NCBI GenBank assembly: GCA_028287135.1
Contig: JAQBQE010000002.1
Span: 1 to 64,000 of the forward strand
Origin: Myxococcales bacterium
GTDB lineage: Bacteria > Myxococcota_A > Polyangia > Haliangiales > Haliangiaceae
DNA: 64,000 bases
Direction of reading: 5' to 3'
In this document: piece after piece, positions 54,815-63,474 of the stretch
How the letters are laid out: each line of letters starts with the position of its first letter
Position numbering within the stretch: the first letter of the stretch is position 1
Made by a program: the position numbers and the translations under genes
Notes under the pieces: model-generated
The model's input: the letters and a program-made list of their open reading frames with translations, nothing else
Told to the model about the DNA's origin: nothing
The model's database searches: none

Positions 54815-56950
54815 ATGACGAAGCAGGCACAGCGCACCGCGCGAACGAAGAAGCCGGCCGCGCGAACGTCGGCGGCGCGCGCGAAGCCAACGCCTGCAGC
54901 GAAGCCGAGGGCCAGGCCGGCCGCACGCAAGCCGGTCTCGCGTGCGGTGCTCGAGGCGCGGCTCCGCGAGGCCGAGGAGACCCTCGACGCGATCCGGTCG
55001 GGCGACGTCGACGCCCTCGTCGTGCAGGGACCGACCGGCGATCAGGTGTTCACGCTGAAGGGCGCCGACCATCGCTACCGCCAGCTCGTCGAGACGATGA
55101 ACGAAGGCGCCCTGATGCTGACCCAGGACTGCACGATCGTGTACGCGAACGCTCGGTTCGCCACCCTGGTCGACGTTCCGCTCGAGAAGCTGATCGGCTC
55201 GGAGCTGCAGGCGTACATCGCGGACACGTCGCACGACATGGTCGGTGCCTTGCTCCAGCAGCGCGTCGGAGGCGCGGCCAAGGCGGAGGTCGATCTGGTC
55301 GCGACGGATGGAACTCGCGTCCCCGTCTACCTGTCTGCGACCGCGAGCTGGGACGAAGATCATCAGCTGACGTGCGTGATCGCTACCGACCTGTCCGAGC
55401 AGAAACGCAGCCTCGAGATGGTCGCCGCGGAGCGCTTGACCGCACGGATCGTCGAACAGGCCGCTGAAGGCATCGTGGTCTGCGACCTCTCGGGCTCGGT
55501 GATCCGGGCGAGCAAGGCCGCGCATCGGATCGCGGGGACGAATCCGCTGCTTCGCTCGTTCGAGGACGTGTTCGAGCTCCACGCCGCCGACGATCTACGC
55601 GCGTCGCGGACCGTCCTCGATCTCGCGCTTCACGGCTCGACAACCAGTGGCCGCGAGCTGACGCCGCTCCGCGACGGGCATGAGACGATCGATCTGCTGC
55701 TGTCGGCGGGCCCGATCCTCGGCAGCGACGGCGAGCCGCTCGGTTGCGTGATCTCGTTCATCGATGTCACCGATCGCCGGCGAGCCGCTGCCGAGCGCCT
55801 GCAGCTGCTCGAGCGGACCAACGAGGCCTGGCTCGAGGCGGAGAGTGCGAACCGTGCAAAGGACGAGTTCCTCGCGATGCTCGGCCACGAGCTGCGCAAT
55901 CCACTCGCGCCGATCCTGACCGCACTCGAGCTGATGAAGCTGCGCGATGAGGAGTCATCTCGCCGCGAGCGCGATGTGATCGAGCGCCAGGTCACGCACG
56001 TCGTCCGGCTGGTCAGCGATCTGCTCGACGTGTCGCGGATCGCGCAGGGCAAGGTCGAGCTACATCGGCGCCCGCTCGGCCTCGCGGATGTGATCGCCCG
56101 GGCGATCGAGGTGGCCAGTCCGATCCTCGAGGAGCGCGAGCACGAGCTCGATATCGACATCGCGGACGGCCTGTTCCTGCATGGCGACGAGGCGCGCGTC
56201 TGCCAGGTGCTCTCGAACCTCCTCACCAACGCCGCGAAGTACACCGAGCGGCGGGGCCAGATCGAGATCCGCGCGTCCCGGGTCGGAAAGGAGCTGGTCG
56301 TGGTGGTCCGCGACAACGGCATGGGGATCGCCCCCGAGCTGCTACCGAACCTGTTCGACCTGTTCGTCCAGGGTACGCGGACGATCGAGCGGTCCGAAGG
56401 TGGCCTCGGACTCGGGCTGTCGATCGTGCGGAGCCTGGTCCAGCTCCACGGCGGCAGGGTCGCGGTGCGCAGTGACGGGGTGGGCAAGGGCAGCGAGTTC
56501 GAGGTCCGGTTCCCGGCGATCGAACCGGCGCGTGCGCAGGTCGCGCCCGTGGTGGTCGAGCCGGCCGCCGGTGATGCGGACGGCGCAGCGTCGCGGCGCG
56601 TGCTGATCGTCGACGACAACACGGATGCTGCCGAGATGCTGGCGGAGGCGCTGTCCGAGCTCGGGCACGAGACGCGGATCGCCCACGACGGTCCGTCCGG
56701 GCTCGGGGTCGTCGAGAGCTTCGTCCCCGACATCGCGTTTCTCGATATCGGCCTGCCCGCGATGGATGGCTACGAGCTCGCTCGGCGGATGCGCGTCCAG
56801 GTGGCCAGGCCCGAGCTGCGGCTGGTCGCGCTGACCGGCTATGGCCAGGATTCCGATCGAAAACGCAGCGCCGAGGCGGGTTTCGATTACCACCTGGTCA
56901 AGCCGATCGACGTCCGGGCGGTCGTGTCCACGATCAAGCGCCTGACCTAG
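54815..56950 (+). CDS. Hybrid histidine kinase of the kai operon (PAS-PAS-HisKA-HATPase-REC)
   Basis: A 711-residue soluble kinase starting 2 bp after the kaiB2 stop. The first 40 residues are Lys/Ala-rich. PAS domains (about 85-195 and 205-325) precede HisKA with H358 (MLGHELRNPLAPIL), an HATPase (NLLTNAAKYT, DNGMGI, GLGLGLSIV) and a C-terminal receiver (VLIVDDNTDA, phospho-Asp in AFLDIGLPAMDG, Lys in HLVKPID). In cyanobacteria the SasA kinase with a KaiB-like domain is the Kai output; this kinase lacks that domain, but operon membership suggests an analogous role. Confidence 0.9.
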   Translation: MTKQAQRTARTKKPAARTSAARAKPTPAAKPRARPAARKPVSRAVLEARLREAEETLDAIRSGDVDALVVQGPTGDQVFTLKGADHRYRQLVETMNEGALMLTQDCTIVYANARFATLVDVPLEKLIGSELQAYIADTSHDMVGALLQQRVGGAAKAEVDLVATDGTRVPVYLSATASWDEDHQLTCVIATDLSEQKRSLEMVAAERLTARIVEQAAEGIVVCDLSGSVIRASKAAHRIAGTNPLLRSFEDVFELHAADDLRASRTVLDLALHGSTTSGRELTPLRDGHETIDLLLSAGPILGSDGEPLGCVISFIDVTDRRRAAAERLQLLERTNEAWLEAESANRAKDEFLAMLGHELRNPLAPILTALELMKLRDEESSRRERDVIERQVTHVVRLVSDLLDVSRIAQGKVELHRRPLGLADVIARAIEVASPILEEREHELDIDIADGLFLHGDEARVCQVLSNLLTNAAKYTERRGQIEIRASRVGKELVVVVRDNGMGIAPELLPNLFDLFVQGTRTIERSEGGLGLGLSIVRSLVQLHGGRVAVRSDGVGKGSEFEVRFPAIEPARAQVAPVVVEPAAGDADGAASRRVLIVDDNTDAAEMLAEALSELGHETRIAHDGPSGLGVVESFVPDIAFLDIGLPAMDGYELARRMRVQVARPELRLVALTGYGQDSDRKRSAEAGFDYHLVKPIDVRAVVSTIKRLT

Positions 56951-56964
56951 CGTAGTGTGGAGAG

Positions 56965-57957
56965 GTGGGGACGCGGCCGGCTCGGACGAACAACGGCATC
57001 CTGTTCACGTTCCGGATGATCCCGATGATCTCCGCGGAGCTCGCGCGGAGGTCGATCGACAGTCAGTCACTGCTCGCCGAAGCCGGGCTTCCCGGTGATG
57101 CGCTGCGCGGCGAGATCACGGCGCCGCTCGCGCGGATCCAGCAGTTCATCGATCTCGCTGCGAAGGCTCTCGAGGCCGAGTTGTTCGGGCTCGATCTCGC
57201 GGAGCGCATCCCGCCCGGTGCGTACGGCGTGGCGGAGTTCCTCGTGCGCAGCGCACCCAACGTGGAGACGTCGCTCCGCGCTCTGTGCGACTTCGCGGCG
57301 CTGATCAACCCGATCGGCCGCTTCCACTTCACGCTCGCCGCGAGTGAAGGCGAGCTGCACTACACGGTGCCCGCACAGCGCGACACCCTCGGCGTGCACC
57401 TCAACGAGTACTCGATCGCGTATCTGATCCGGCAGTTCAGCGCGGTGCTCGGTGAACCGCTCCCGCTGACCCGCGCCTGGTTTTCACACGGGCGGCGCGA
57501 TCATGCGGAGACGGTCGCTCGCCGGATCGGCACGAGCGTGCGGTTCCAGGCTGCCGACTGTGGGTTCGCCGTGTCGCGCGAAATCCTCGCGCGCCGCCCG
57601 ATCACGGCAGATCCGGCGCTCCACGAGTTCTTGCTCGGCCAGGCGCGTGCCCAGCTCGGCCGCATCGGGCCGGTCGATATCGTCTCGCAGGTCGCGCGGG
57701 TGATCGAGGTCCGGCTCCCGCAGGGCGAGGTCGGCGCCTCCGATATTGCTCGCGCGATGGCGACGACGGTGCGGAGCCTGCAGCGTCACCTCGCCGAGGC
57801 CGGGACCGCCTATCGCGATGTGCTGATGCACGTCCGGTTGCGCCGGCGTGCCGAGCTGCGTCAGGGCGGGATCGCCGAGGGTGAGATCTCGCGGCAGCTC
57901 GGGTTCGCGGATGCCCGGTCGATGCGGCGCTCGCTCGACGAGGGCGCCACGGACTGA
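56965..57957 (+). CDS. AraC-family regulator with shortened DNA-binding domain
   Basis: A 330-residue protein (GTG 56965). The N-terminal ligand-type domain (about 20-200, Arabinose_bd/OruR-like) is followed by an HTH segment: EVGASDIARAMATTVRSLQR in the first helix-turn-helix and EISRQLGFADARSMRRSL in the second. The chain ends 8 residues after the second motif, whereas AraC proteins normally continue with FxRxWTGxTPxxYR. So the last helix is absent and DNA binding may be impaired. The sequence after the stop carries a foreign-looking coding remnant. Confidence 0.75.
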   Translation: MGTRPARTNNGILFTFRMIPMISAELARRSIDSQSLLAEAGLPGDALRGEITAPLARIQQFIDLAAKALEAELFGLDLAERIPPGAYGVAEFLVRSAPNVETSLRALCDFAALINPIGRFHFTLAASEGELHYTVPAQRDTLGVHLNEYSIAYLIRQFSAVLGEPLPLTRAWFSHGRRDHAETVARRIGTSVRFQAADCGFAVSREILARRPITADPALHEFLLGQARAQLGRIGPVDIVSQVARVIEVRLPQGEVGASDIARAMATTVRSLQRHLAEAGTAYRDVLMHVRLRRRAELRQGGIAEGEISRQLGFADARSMRRSLDEGATD

Positions 57958-58074
57958 TGCGCCACGTGGCGCGCAGGTCGCGTCCTGAAGAGCGACATCC
58001 CGAGCTTCGTGCTGCCGACCGCACCGGCACCGTTCGAGCTCGTTCGCTTCGACCCCGCACAGTTCGACCTCTGA
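57958..58074 (+). pseudogene. C-terminal coding remnant in frame with the AraC gene
   Basis: Directly after the AraC stop and in the same frame, sequence reads VLKSDIPSFVLPTAPAPFEL then VRFDPAQFDL and a stop at 58072-58074. It has no start codon or ribosome site and looks like the last 30 or so residues of an unidentified protein left by a deletion. No family was recognised. Confidence 0.3.
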
Positions 58075-58097
58075 GCACGGGCTGCTACACAGCAGGG

Positions 58098-58418
58098 ATG
58101 CCGCGAACCACCGAGCATTCGATCACCGCGACCGACCTCCGAAATCTCCTCAGCGGGGAGGGCGGGGTCGATCTGGAAAGAATCGTCGAGGGCGGAACGC
58201 AGGTCGCGATGCGGATCGTCGGGGTCTCGCCGGGGACCACCGCAGCACGGCTCGGAGCGCAGAACGGGGACACGATCGAATCGATCAACGACATGCCCCT
58301 GCTCAGCATCGCCGCCGCGTATCAGGCCGGTGATGCCGCAGCGAAGCAGGACCGGATCGTGATCAAGGGCAAGCGCGATGGCGAGCCGTACGTCACGATC
58401 CTGACGATGAAGCGCTGA
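58098..58418 (+). CDS. PDZ-like domain protein
   Basis: A 106-residue protein. Residues about 25-105 form a compact PDZ-like fold: GGTQVAMRIVGVSPGTTAARL, then LGAQNGDTIESINDMPLLSI and RIVIKGKRDGEPYVTILTMKR, as in the PDZ domain of GspC-type proteins. It has no signal peptide, membrane anchor or protease domain, so it may be an adaptor. ATG 58098 has AGCAGGG directly upstream and a TACACA box at 58086-58091. Confidence 0.7.
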   Translation: MPRTTEHSITATDLRNLLSGEGGVDLERIVEGGTQVAMRIVGVSPGTTAARLGAQNGDTIESINDMPLLSIAAAYQAGDAAAKQDRIVIKGKRDGEPYVTILTMKR

Positions 58419-58447
58419 GCGCGCTCGGGTCACGGCGCACGCTGGCG

Positions 58448-58729
58448 TCAGCGCCGCGGACACAGTGACAGGATCTCGGCGCGCTCGCTGGTCAGGTGAT
58501 ACTGGAGGCGAAACCCACCGACGAAGACCTCACGGATCGCCCAGCTGCTGAGCTCGGGGACGAGGCGCCCATCGTCGGCAAACTTCACGAGCTCGTCGGC
58601 GGCGGTGAAGACGTCGAACATGAAGTCATCGCGAGCGAGCTCGGAGATGCTCGCGACCGCCTCGATCGCGCGGTCGAGCATCGTCGCTGCGGTCTCCGTC
58701 CACACTACGTCGCGGGTTGCGTGCCCCAT
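58448..58729 (-). CDS. ParE/RelE-type toxin
   Basis: A 93-residue protein with the ParE fold pattern: DVVWTETAATMLDRAIEAVA, a helical SELARDDFMFDVFTAADELV, then GRLVPELSSWAIREVFVGGF followed by RLQYHLTSERAEILSLCPRR. The REVFVGGFRLQYH block is diagnostic. ParE toxins poison gyrase, whereas related RelE cleaves mRNA; which applies is unclear. Its start at 58729 lies 25 bp inside the end of the upstream antitoxin gene, as in translationally coupled pairs. Confidence 0.75.
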   Translation of the reverse strand: MGHATRDVVWTETAATMLDRAIEAVASISELARDDFMFDVFTAADELVKFADDGRLVPELSSWAIREVFVGGFRLQYHLTSERAEILSLCPRR

Positions 58730-58899
58730 TTGTTCCTCGCTCGGGCCCGCATCTCGTCTTGCGAGATCGTCTTGGCACGGGCCACATCGGCGAGACCATG
58801 CTCGATCGCGTCGGTGACATAGACGAAGTACTGGATGTCCTCGTCGGTCGGCGTGGGCCGATGCGAGAAGTAGTGGTCTCGATCTTCCTTGGTCCCCAC
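58705..58899 (-). CDS. Putative antitoxin of the ParE-like toxin
   Basis: A 64-residue acidic protein (MGTKEDRDHYFSHRPTPTDE, then IEHGLADVARAKTISQDEMR). The C-terminal part has the helix pattern of Phd/YefM- or ParD-like antitoxins, which wrap the toxin and may repress their own promoter. Recognition rests mainly on size, order (antitoxin first) and overlap with the toxin gene. Confidence 0.55.
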   Translation of the reverse strand: MGTKEDRDHYFSHRPTPTDEDIQYFVYVTDAIEHGLADVARAKTISQDEMRARARNKWGTQPAT

Positions 58900-58949
58900 G
58901 GCGCAACGTGATGCACGCCTCGCGCCGCGATCGCGATACGCTCGGGTTC

Positions 58950-59567
58950 GTGACCCGCGTGATCGTCTACGATCGGACCTGCGTGCGATCGCGCGGGCGG
59001 CTCTCTCCGATCTGGGCGGCCGGCGCGAGGATGTACCGGTCGCTCGGGCGGACGGATGACATCGTCGGCGTCGCGAGCTGGAGCGAGGCGTTCGCGTGGC
59101 TCGCCGGGCGCCGGGATCCGATCTCGGAGATCCAGTACTGGGGACACGGCAACTGGGGGGCCGCGCGCGTCGGTGACGACGTCCTCGACGCGAGAGCGCT
59201 GATGGCTACGCATCCGTCGCATCGCGAGCTCGAGGCAGTGCGCGAACGACTCGCACCCGACGCGCTGCTGTGGTTTCGCACCTGCGAGACGTTCGGCGCG
59301 CGTGCGGGTCGCGAGCTCGCGATGCGGCTCGCTGACTTCCTCGGAGCGCGGGTCGCCGGCCACACGTATGTGATCGGCTTTCATCAGAGCGGCCTCCACG
59401 GGCTCGCGCCGGGAACCACCCCCGACTGGTCGCCCAACGAGGGACTTGCCGAAGGGACCGCCGATGCACCGCGCCGCGCGAAGTCATCACGGCCGTGGGC
59501 GGCGCGAACGATCACGTGTCTGACCGGCCACGTGCCCGCCGCGTGGTTTGCCGGCACGATCGGTTAA
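58950..59567 (+). CDS. Possible caspase-fold (clan CD-like) protein
   Basis: A 205-residue soluble protein from GTG 58950. A His in ISEIQYWGHGNWGAARVGD and a Cys in LLWFRTCETFGARAGREL sit about 60 residues apart, each after a hydrophobic strand, as in caspase-fold proteins (DUF4347, CHAT, C80). The remainder includes VAGHTYVIGFHQSGLHGLAP. Activity and family are uncertain. The start is chosen because a TACGCT box (58937-58942) lies 7 nt upstream; an alternative is 58908. It is divergent from the toxin-antitoxin pair. Confidence 0.5.
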   Translation: MTRVIVYDRTCVRSRGRLSPIWAAGARMYRSLGRTDDIVGVASWSEAFAWLAGRRDPISEIQYWGHGNWGAARVGDDVLDARALMATHPSHRELEAVRERLAPDALLWFRTCETFGARAGRELAMRLADFLGARVAGHTYVIGFHQSGLHGLAPGTTPDWSPNEGLAEGTADAPRRAKSSRPWAARTITCLTGHVPAAWFAGTIG

Positions 59568-59580
59568 CATCCGAACTAAC
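59563..59580 (+). promoter_or_regulatory. Possible MarR operator
   Basis: GTTAACATCCGAACTAAC is an imperfect dyad (GTTA...TAAC) lying immediately before ATG 59582 and overlapping the expected promoter. MarR proteins bind such palindromes of 16-20 bp to repress their own genes. Confidence 0.35.
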
Positions 59581-59581
59581 G

Positions 59582-60007
59582 ATGCGCGCGAAGGGACCCA
59601 AGCTGTTCTTGCTGCTCGACCGTGCCTCGCACGCGGTCCGCCAGCGGCTCGAGCGGCGTGCCCGCGAGGAGCTCGACGCGAGCATGGTCCAGGTCGGAGC
59701 CCTGTTTCACCTCGCGGCGCATGATGGGTGCCTCGCCAAGGAGCTCGCGGAGGCGCTCGGGATCCAGCCGGCCGGTGTGTCGGGCCTGGTCGATCGGATG
59801 GAGGCCGGCGGTCTCGTGCAGCGCAAGGCGTGTGCGGAGGACCGCCGCGCGCAGCGGCTCCACATCACACCTGCCGGGAAGCGCGCGGTCACCAGGGCGC
59901 TGCCGATGGTCGGCAAGATGCAGGGCGCGCTGATCGACGGTTTCACCGACGCGGAGATCGCGATCGTCGTCCGGTTCCTCGAGGCGGCGACCGAGCGCGA
60001 GCTGTGA
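59582..60007 (+). CDS. MarR-family transcriptional regulator
   Basis: A 141-residue winged-helix protein. The helix-turn-helix reads CLAKELAEALGIQPAGVSGL and the wing has MEAGGLVQRKACAEDRRAQR, both typical of MarR. Dimerisation helices flank it (LFLLLDRASHAVRQRLERRA at the N-terminus). The ligand and targets are unknown. ATG 59582 starts after a dyad that may be its operator. Convergent with the CYTH gene, with 1 bp between stops. Confidence 0.88.
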   Translation: MRAKGPKLFLLLDRASHAVRQRLERRAREELDASMVQVGALFHLAAHDGCLAKELAEALGIQPAGVSGLVDRMEAGGLVQRKACAEDRRAQRLHITPAGKRAVTRALPMVGKMQGALIDGFTDAEIAIVVRFLEAATEREL

Positions 60008-60008
60008 C

Positions 60009-60488
60009 TCAGCGCTTCCAGCTCTTGTACGGCGCGGCGATCAGGTTCGAGTTGTAGTACCGCGGATCGCTCGAGACCTCCTCGACGATCCACGGCGGCC
60101 ACGTGAACGTCTCGTCCTCGGAGCTGAGCTCGAGCTCGGCCATCACGAGACCGTCGTTGTCGCCGTGGAACACGTCGATCTCCCACAGCTTGCCGCCGTG
60201 GGTCTCCTTGTGCCGGGTCTTCTCGATCAACGGACGCTCGCACAGCGTGCGCAGCATCAGCTCGGCGTCCTCGGCGGGGATCGGGTACTCGAGCTCGACC
60301 CGCGTGATGCCCTGGGTGGCCCCCTTGATCGTCAGCTTGCCGGCATCACCTTCGAGCCGGACGCGCACGACCCGCTCCTTCGTCGAGCTGAGGTAGCCCT
60401 GCTTGTACAGGGTGCCCGGACCCTCGGGGACCCAGACCTTCCTATCGACGAGGAACTTACGCTCGATCTCGGTCGGCTCGTTCGCCAT
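60009..60488 (-). CDS. CYTH-domain protein (triphosphate tunnel metalloenzyme)
   Basis: A 159-residue protein with the family-defining N-terminal EIERKFLV, then [35 protein letters not shown] and [20 protein letters not shown]. These charged residues line the beta-barrel tunnel that binds triphosphates and Mg2+. Members include class IV adenylate cyclases, thiamine triphosphatases and inorganic triphosphatases. ATG 60488 overlaps the end of purT by 32 bp, suggesting co-transcription. Confidence 0.9.
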   Translation of the reverse strand: MANEPTEIERKFLVDRKVWVPEGPGTLYKQGYLSSTKERVVRVRLEGDAGKLTIKGATQGITRVELEYPIPAEDAELMLRTLCERPLIEKTRHKETHGGKLWEIDVFHGDNDGLVMAELELSSEDETFTWPPWIVEEVSSDPRYYNSNLIAAPYKSWKR

Positions 60489-61689
60489 CGCCAGACTGTG
60501 CATCGCGGAGCGACAGCTTGCCAGCCACCGTCTTGGCCTTCGCGAGCGCGGCGTCCCAGCTGTCGCCGGTGGCGAGCACGACACCGAGGCGGCGGCGGGG
60601 GCCGGCGGTCGGCTTCCCGAAGAACCGCACGTCCGTATCGGCGATCGTGTAGGCCTCGGCGAGGCCGTCGATGACCGGTGATGACAGGTCGGTCTCGGCG
60701 CGCAGCGCGACGCTCGCGCCGCTCGCATGGCGACGGATGGCCGGGATCGGAAGTCCGAGGATCGCACGCGCGTGAAGCGCGAACTCGCTCCAGGTCTGGG
60801 TCGCGAGCGTGACCATCCCGGTGTCGTGCGGACGCGGGCTGACCTCGCTGAACATCACCTGATCGTCGGGACACAGGAACAGCTCGACGCCGAACAGGCC
60901 GTGCCCGCCGAGCCGATCGGTGATCGCCTTCGCGATCGCCTGTGACTTCTCGAGCTGGACCGCCGACATCGGATGCGGTTGCCAGCTCTCGACGTAGTCG
61001 CCACCGACCTGACGATGCCCGACGGGATCGCAGAACGACGTCCCGCTGACCGCGCGCACGGTGAGCATCGTGATCTCGCTGTCGAACTTGATGAATTCCT
61101 CGACGATCACCCGGCCTGCACCGGTGCGGCCACCGGTCTGCGCGTAGTGCCAGCTGTTCTCGAGGTCGGCCTCGGTCTTCGCGAGCGACTGCCCCTTGCC
61201 CGACGAGCTCATGATCGGCTTGATCACGACGGGCCAGCCGAGCTCCTTGGCGGCGGCGGCCAGCTCCTCGTAGGTGTCCGCGAACTGATAGCGCGCGGTC
61301 GGCAGCTTCAGCTCCTCGGCGGCGACCCGGCGGATCGCCTCGCGATCCATGGTCAGGCGAGCCGCCTGTGCGGTCGGGATCACGGTCCAGCCCTCGCGCT
61401 CGAGCTCGACCAGCTCGGCGGTCGCGATCGCCTCGATCTCGGGGACGATCAGGTGCGGCCTCTCGGCCTCGACGACCCGGCGCAGCGCCGCGCGATCGAG
61501 CATGTCGATCACGTGGCTGCGATGAGCGACCTGCATCGCCGGTGCATCGGCGTAGCGATCGCACGCGATCACCTCGACGCCGAACCGCTGGAGCTCGATC
61601 ACGACTTCCTTGCCGAGCTCGCCCGACCCGAGCATCAGGACGCGGGTGGCGTGAGGGCTGTTCGGAGTGCCGATCGAGACGGGCTTCAT
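60457..61689 (-). CDS. purT: Formate-dependent phosphoribosylglycinamide formyltransferase
   Basis: Catalyses the ATP- and formate-dependent formylation of GAR in purine synthesis. The 410-residue protein has [20 protein letters not shown] at the N-terminus, [10 protein letters not shown], the ATP-grasp loop [33 protein letters not shown], and the metal site [19 protein letters not shown], all diagnostic for PurT. A short extra C-terminal tail overlaps the CYTH gene. Confidence 0.94.
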   Translation of the reverse strand: MKPVSIGTPNSPHATRVLMLGSGELGKEVVIELQRFGVEVIACDRYADAPAMQVAHRSHVIDMLDRAALRRVVEAERPHLIVPEIEAIATAELVELEREGWTVIPTAQAARLTMDREAIRRVAAEELKLPTARYQFADTYEELAAAAKELGWPVVIKPIMSSSGKGQSLAKTEADLENSWHYAQTGGRTGAGRVIVEEFIKFDSEITMLTVRAVSGTSFCDPVGHRQVGGDYVESWQPHPMSAVQLEKSQAIAKAITDRLGGHGLFGVELFLCPDDQVMFSEVSPRPHDTGMVTLATQTWSEFALHARAILGLPIPAIRRHASGASVALRAETDLSSPVIDGLAEAYTIADTDVRFFGKPTAGPRRRLGVVLATGDSWDAALAKAKTVAGKLSLRDAQSGDGERADRDRA

Positions 61690-61717
61690 GCCGTGCTCGT
61701 AGCACGCCGCCCCGACA

Positions 61718-62056
61718 TCAGTGCGGCATCGGAACGCTGCGGGTTGCGGCCAGATAACGCAGGATCTGCAGGGTCTTCTCGACGTACGAGTGACCGTTGG
61801 CCTCGCGGATCGTGACGCCGGGGACGACGACCGGCGGACCGCCGAGGACGAGCATCGGGGCTGCCTGGTGGTCCTCGCCGAGCAGGGTGGTCAGCGGCGT
61901 GCGCGGCCTGGGAAATTCGAGCTCGATCACGTCGAGCGAGTCGCGAACCTGCGGGTAGTAGCTCAAGAAGCCGATGACCTGCGCGCTGAACGGGCAGAAG
62001 TACGACGTCTCTTGATCCGCGAACCCCGGCTTCAGCACGAACAACCTGTCCTTCAT
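61718..62056 (-). CDS. DUF3088-type protein
   Basis: A 112-residue protein resembling DUF3088: [14 protein letters not shown], then [20 protein letters not shown] with one Cys in a thioredoxin-like position, [19 protein letters not shown] and [19 protein letters not shown]. The fold is probably thioredoxin- or GST-N-terminal-like with a single Cys. Function unknown. It lies 28 bp upstream of purT on the same strand. Confidence 0.75.
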   Translation of the reverse strand: MKDRLFVLKPGFADQETSYFCPFSAQVIGFLSYYPQVRDSLDVIELEFPRPRTPLTTLLGEDHQAAPMLVLGGPPVVVPGVTIREANGHSYVEKTLQILRYLAATRSVPMPH

Positions 62057-62095
62057 GGGGCCGAGGATAGCGTACCCGCGGCTCGATCAAGATGG

Positions 62096-62124
62096 TTTGC
62101 ATGTGAACTAGTTTGGGCTATCGT
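62096..62124 (+). promoter_or_regulatory. Candidate sigma-70-type promoter, leaderless
   Basis: TTTGCA (62096-62101), 17-bp spacer, TATCGT (62119-62124), then 6 nt to ATG 62131. Confidence 0.5.
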
Positions 62125-62130
62125 CAGCTC

Positions 62131-62898
62131 ATGAGCCAGTACGTGCAGGTCACCACGGCGGGCCGGATCACCACGATCCGGTTCGATCGGCCGGACAAGA
62201 AGAACGCGATCACGCTCGAGATGTACGCGGCACTTCGCGCAGCGCTCGAGGCCGCAGCAGCGGACCCCCAGGTCCGGGCCGTCGTGATCGCCGGCGGCCC
62301 GGACTGCTTCACCGCGGGCAATGACCTCGGGGACTTCGTGCGCGCCAGCGCCAGCGGCGCGGGGGACCTGACCGCGCCGTTCGGCTTCCTGCAGGCGCTG
62401 GCCACCTTCGAGAAGCCGTTGATCGCAGCCGTCCGCGGCGTGGCCATCGGTATCGGCACCACGCTGCTGCTCCATTGCGACCTCGTGTTCGCGGCACCGA
62501 GCGCGAAGCTCAGGACCCCGTTCGTCGATCTCGGCCTGGTCCCCGAGGCCGGATCCTCGCTGCTGCTGCCGGCCCTAATCGGTGAGCGCCGGGCGGCGCA
62601 GATGCTGCTCCTCAACGAAGCCATCGACGGCGCGACCGCGCTGGCCTGGGGCCTCGTAAATCATGTGAGCGAGGACCCCGAAACCGCAGCCCAGGCCTGC
62701 GCCGCGAAGCTCGCGGCCAGTGCGCCGTCCTCGGTGCGCGCGACCAAGGGCCTGATGCGCCGCCCTGGCCGTGCCGCCGTGCTCGAGGCGATGCGGGTCG
62801 AGGGCGAGGCGTTCGCCGAGCGGCTGCGTCACCCCGAGGCGATGGAAGCGATCCAGGCCGCGATGACGAAGCGCGCGCCGGACTTCTCCAAGTGCTGA
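62131..62898 (+). CDS. Enoyl-CoA hydratase/isomerase family protein
   Basis: A 255-residue crotonase-fold protein. The start YVQVTTAGRITTIRFDRPDK is followed by KKNAITLEMYAAL, oxyanion-hole segments VVIAGGPDCFTAGNDLGDF and AVRGVAIGIGTTLLLHCDLV, and DLGLVPEAGSSLLLP. The catalytic Glu of hydratases fits the Glu in VPEAGSS. It may act in beta-oxidation or a related acyl-CoA step. ATG 62131 is set by the promoter 6 nt upstream; the in-frame TTG at 62113 lies within that promoter. The stop is followed at once by element copy C. Confidence 0.88.
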   Translation: MSQYVQVTTAGRITTIRFDRPDKKNAITLEMYAALRAALEAAAADPQVRAVVIAGGPDCFTAGNDLGDFVRASASGAGDLTAPFGFLQALATFEKPLIAAVRGVAIGIGTTLLLHCDLVFAAPSAKLRTPFVDLGLVPEAGSSLLLPALIGERRAAQMLLLNEAIDGATALAWGLVNHVSEDPETAAQACAAKLAASAPSSVRATKGLMRRPGRAAVLEAMRVEGEAFAERLRHPEAMEAIQAAMTKRAPDFSKC

Positions 62899-62974
62899 CC
62901 TGCTAAGGTCCATGCTGCTCAGGAAGCGGGGGTTCGGACGTGCACGTGCACGTGTCACGTGCTCGTCCACCTCC

Positions 62975-63350
62975 ACGATCTCCGGCAGGGCTTGCTCAGC
63001 ATGCCGACCACGCGGAGCAGGCGCGATCGATCGGTTCGGCAACTGCCCCAACGAGGCCGGCAAGGTCGAGCTCAGGTTGGAACGCCAAGCAGCTGGTTCG
63101 GATCACCGGGCAGAACAAACTCCTCGACGATGTGGCGAACCGCCTGTCGTCCGACGGCTTTGGCGAGGAGCAGCCGATTGCTTGGCCGCCGACAGGTCCG
63201 CCTCCGGCGCAGTGCCGACCAGCGGACGACGTCGATGATGGCTCCGCAGTCCACCTGCCGATCTATCCACGCTGGGATTGGAATGGTCATGAACCCGAAC
63301 GCCAGCTGTTCGAGCGCACGTTGATCGTCATGGAGTGTCTCGTCCGTCGA
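62975..63350 (-). pseudogene. Decayed four-helix-bundle protein gene
   Basis: Reverse-strand pieces match the intact C-terminus at 3-206: VDCGAIIDVV (about 63210-63260), a degenerate LSAGKQLL-like region, and LLRVVGMLSKPCR next to the left arm (about 62980-63015). About 160 bp of unrelated sequence is inserted between the last two pieces, the central KTSEADR region is missing, and frames are shifted. Not expected to encode a functional protein. Confidence 0.6.
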
Positions 63351-63437
63351 GCATGCCGGACGTATCGGCCGGGCTTCAGCCGGTTGCCCGTTCGTGGACG
63401 TGGACGGGCACGTGGCACGTGCACGTGCACGAACGGC

Positions 63438-63465
63438 CTGAACTGCGTGGCATTGCTGCTAAGGT
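63438..63465 (+). promoter_or_regulatory. Hybrid promoter formed at the right end of element copy C
   Basis: CTGAAC (63438-63443) inside the element arm, 16-bp spacer, and TAAGGT (63460-63465) in the target duplication, 9 nt before ATG 63475. The -10 existed in the target; the -35 is supplied by the element. Confidence 0.35.
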
Positions 63466-63474
63466 CCGCCGTCC

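Larger units (their letters stand above)
62900..63466. mobile_element. Inverted-repeat element, copy C (with decayed FHB gene)
   Basis: A 545-bp core (about 62911-63455) starts CATGCTGCTCAGG and ends GTGGCATTG, and both ends carry CACGTG-rich arms in inverted orientation. It is flanked by a perfect direct repeat CTGCTAAGGTC (62900-62910 and 63456-63466). The interior holds a broken FHB gene on the reverse strand. The left arm matches the copy B left arm (TGCTGxTCAGxxAGCGGG) and the right arm matches the right ends of copies A and B. Confidence 0.68.
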
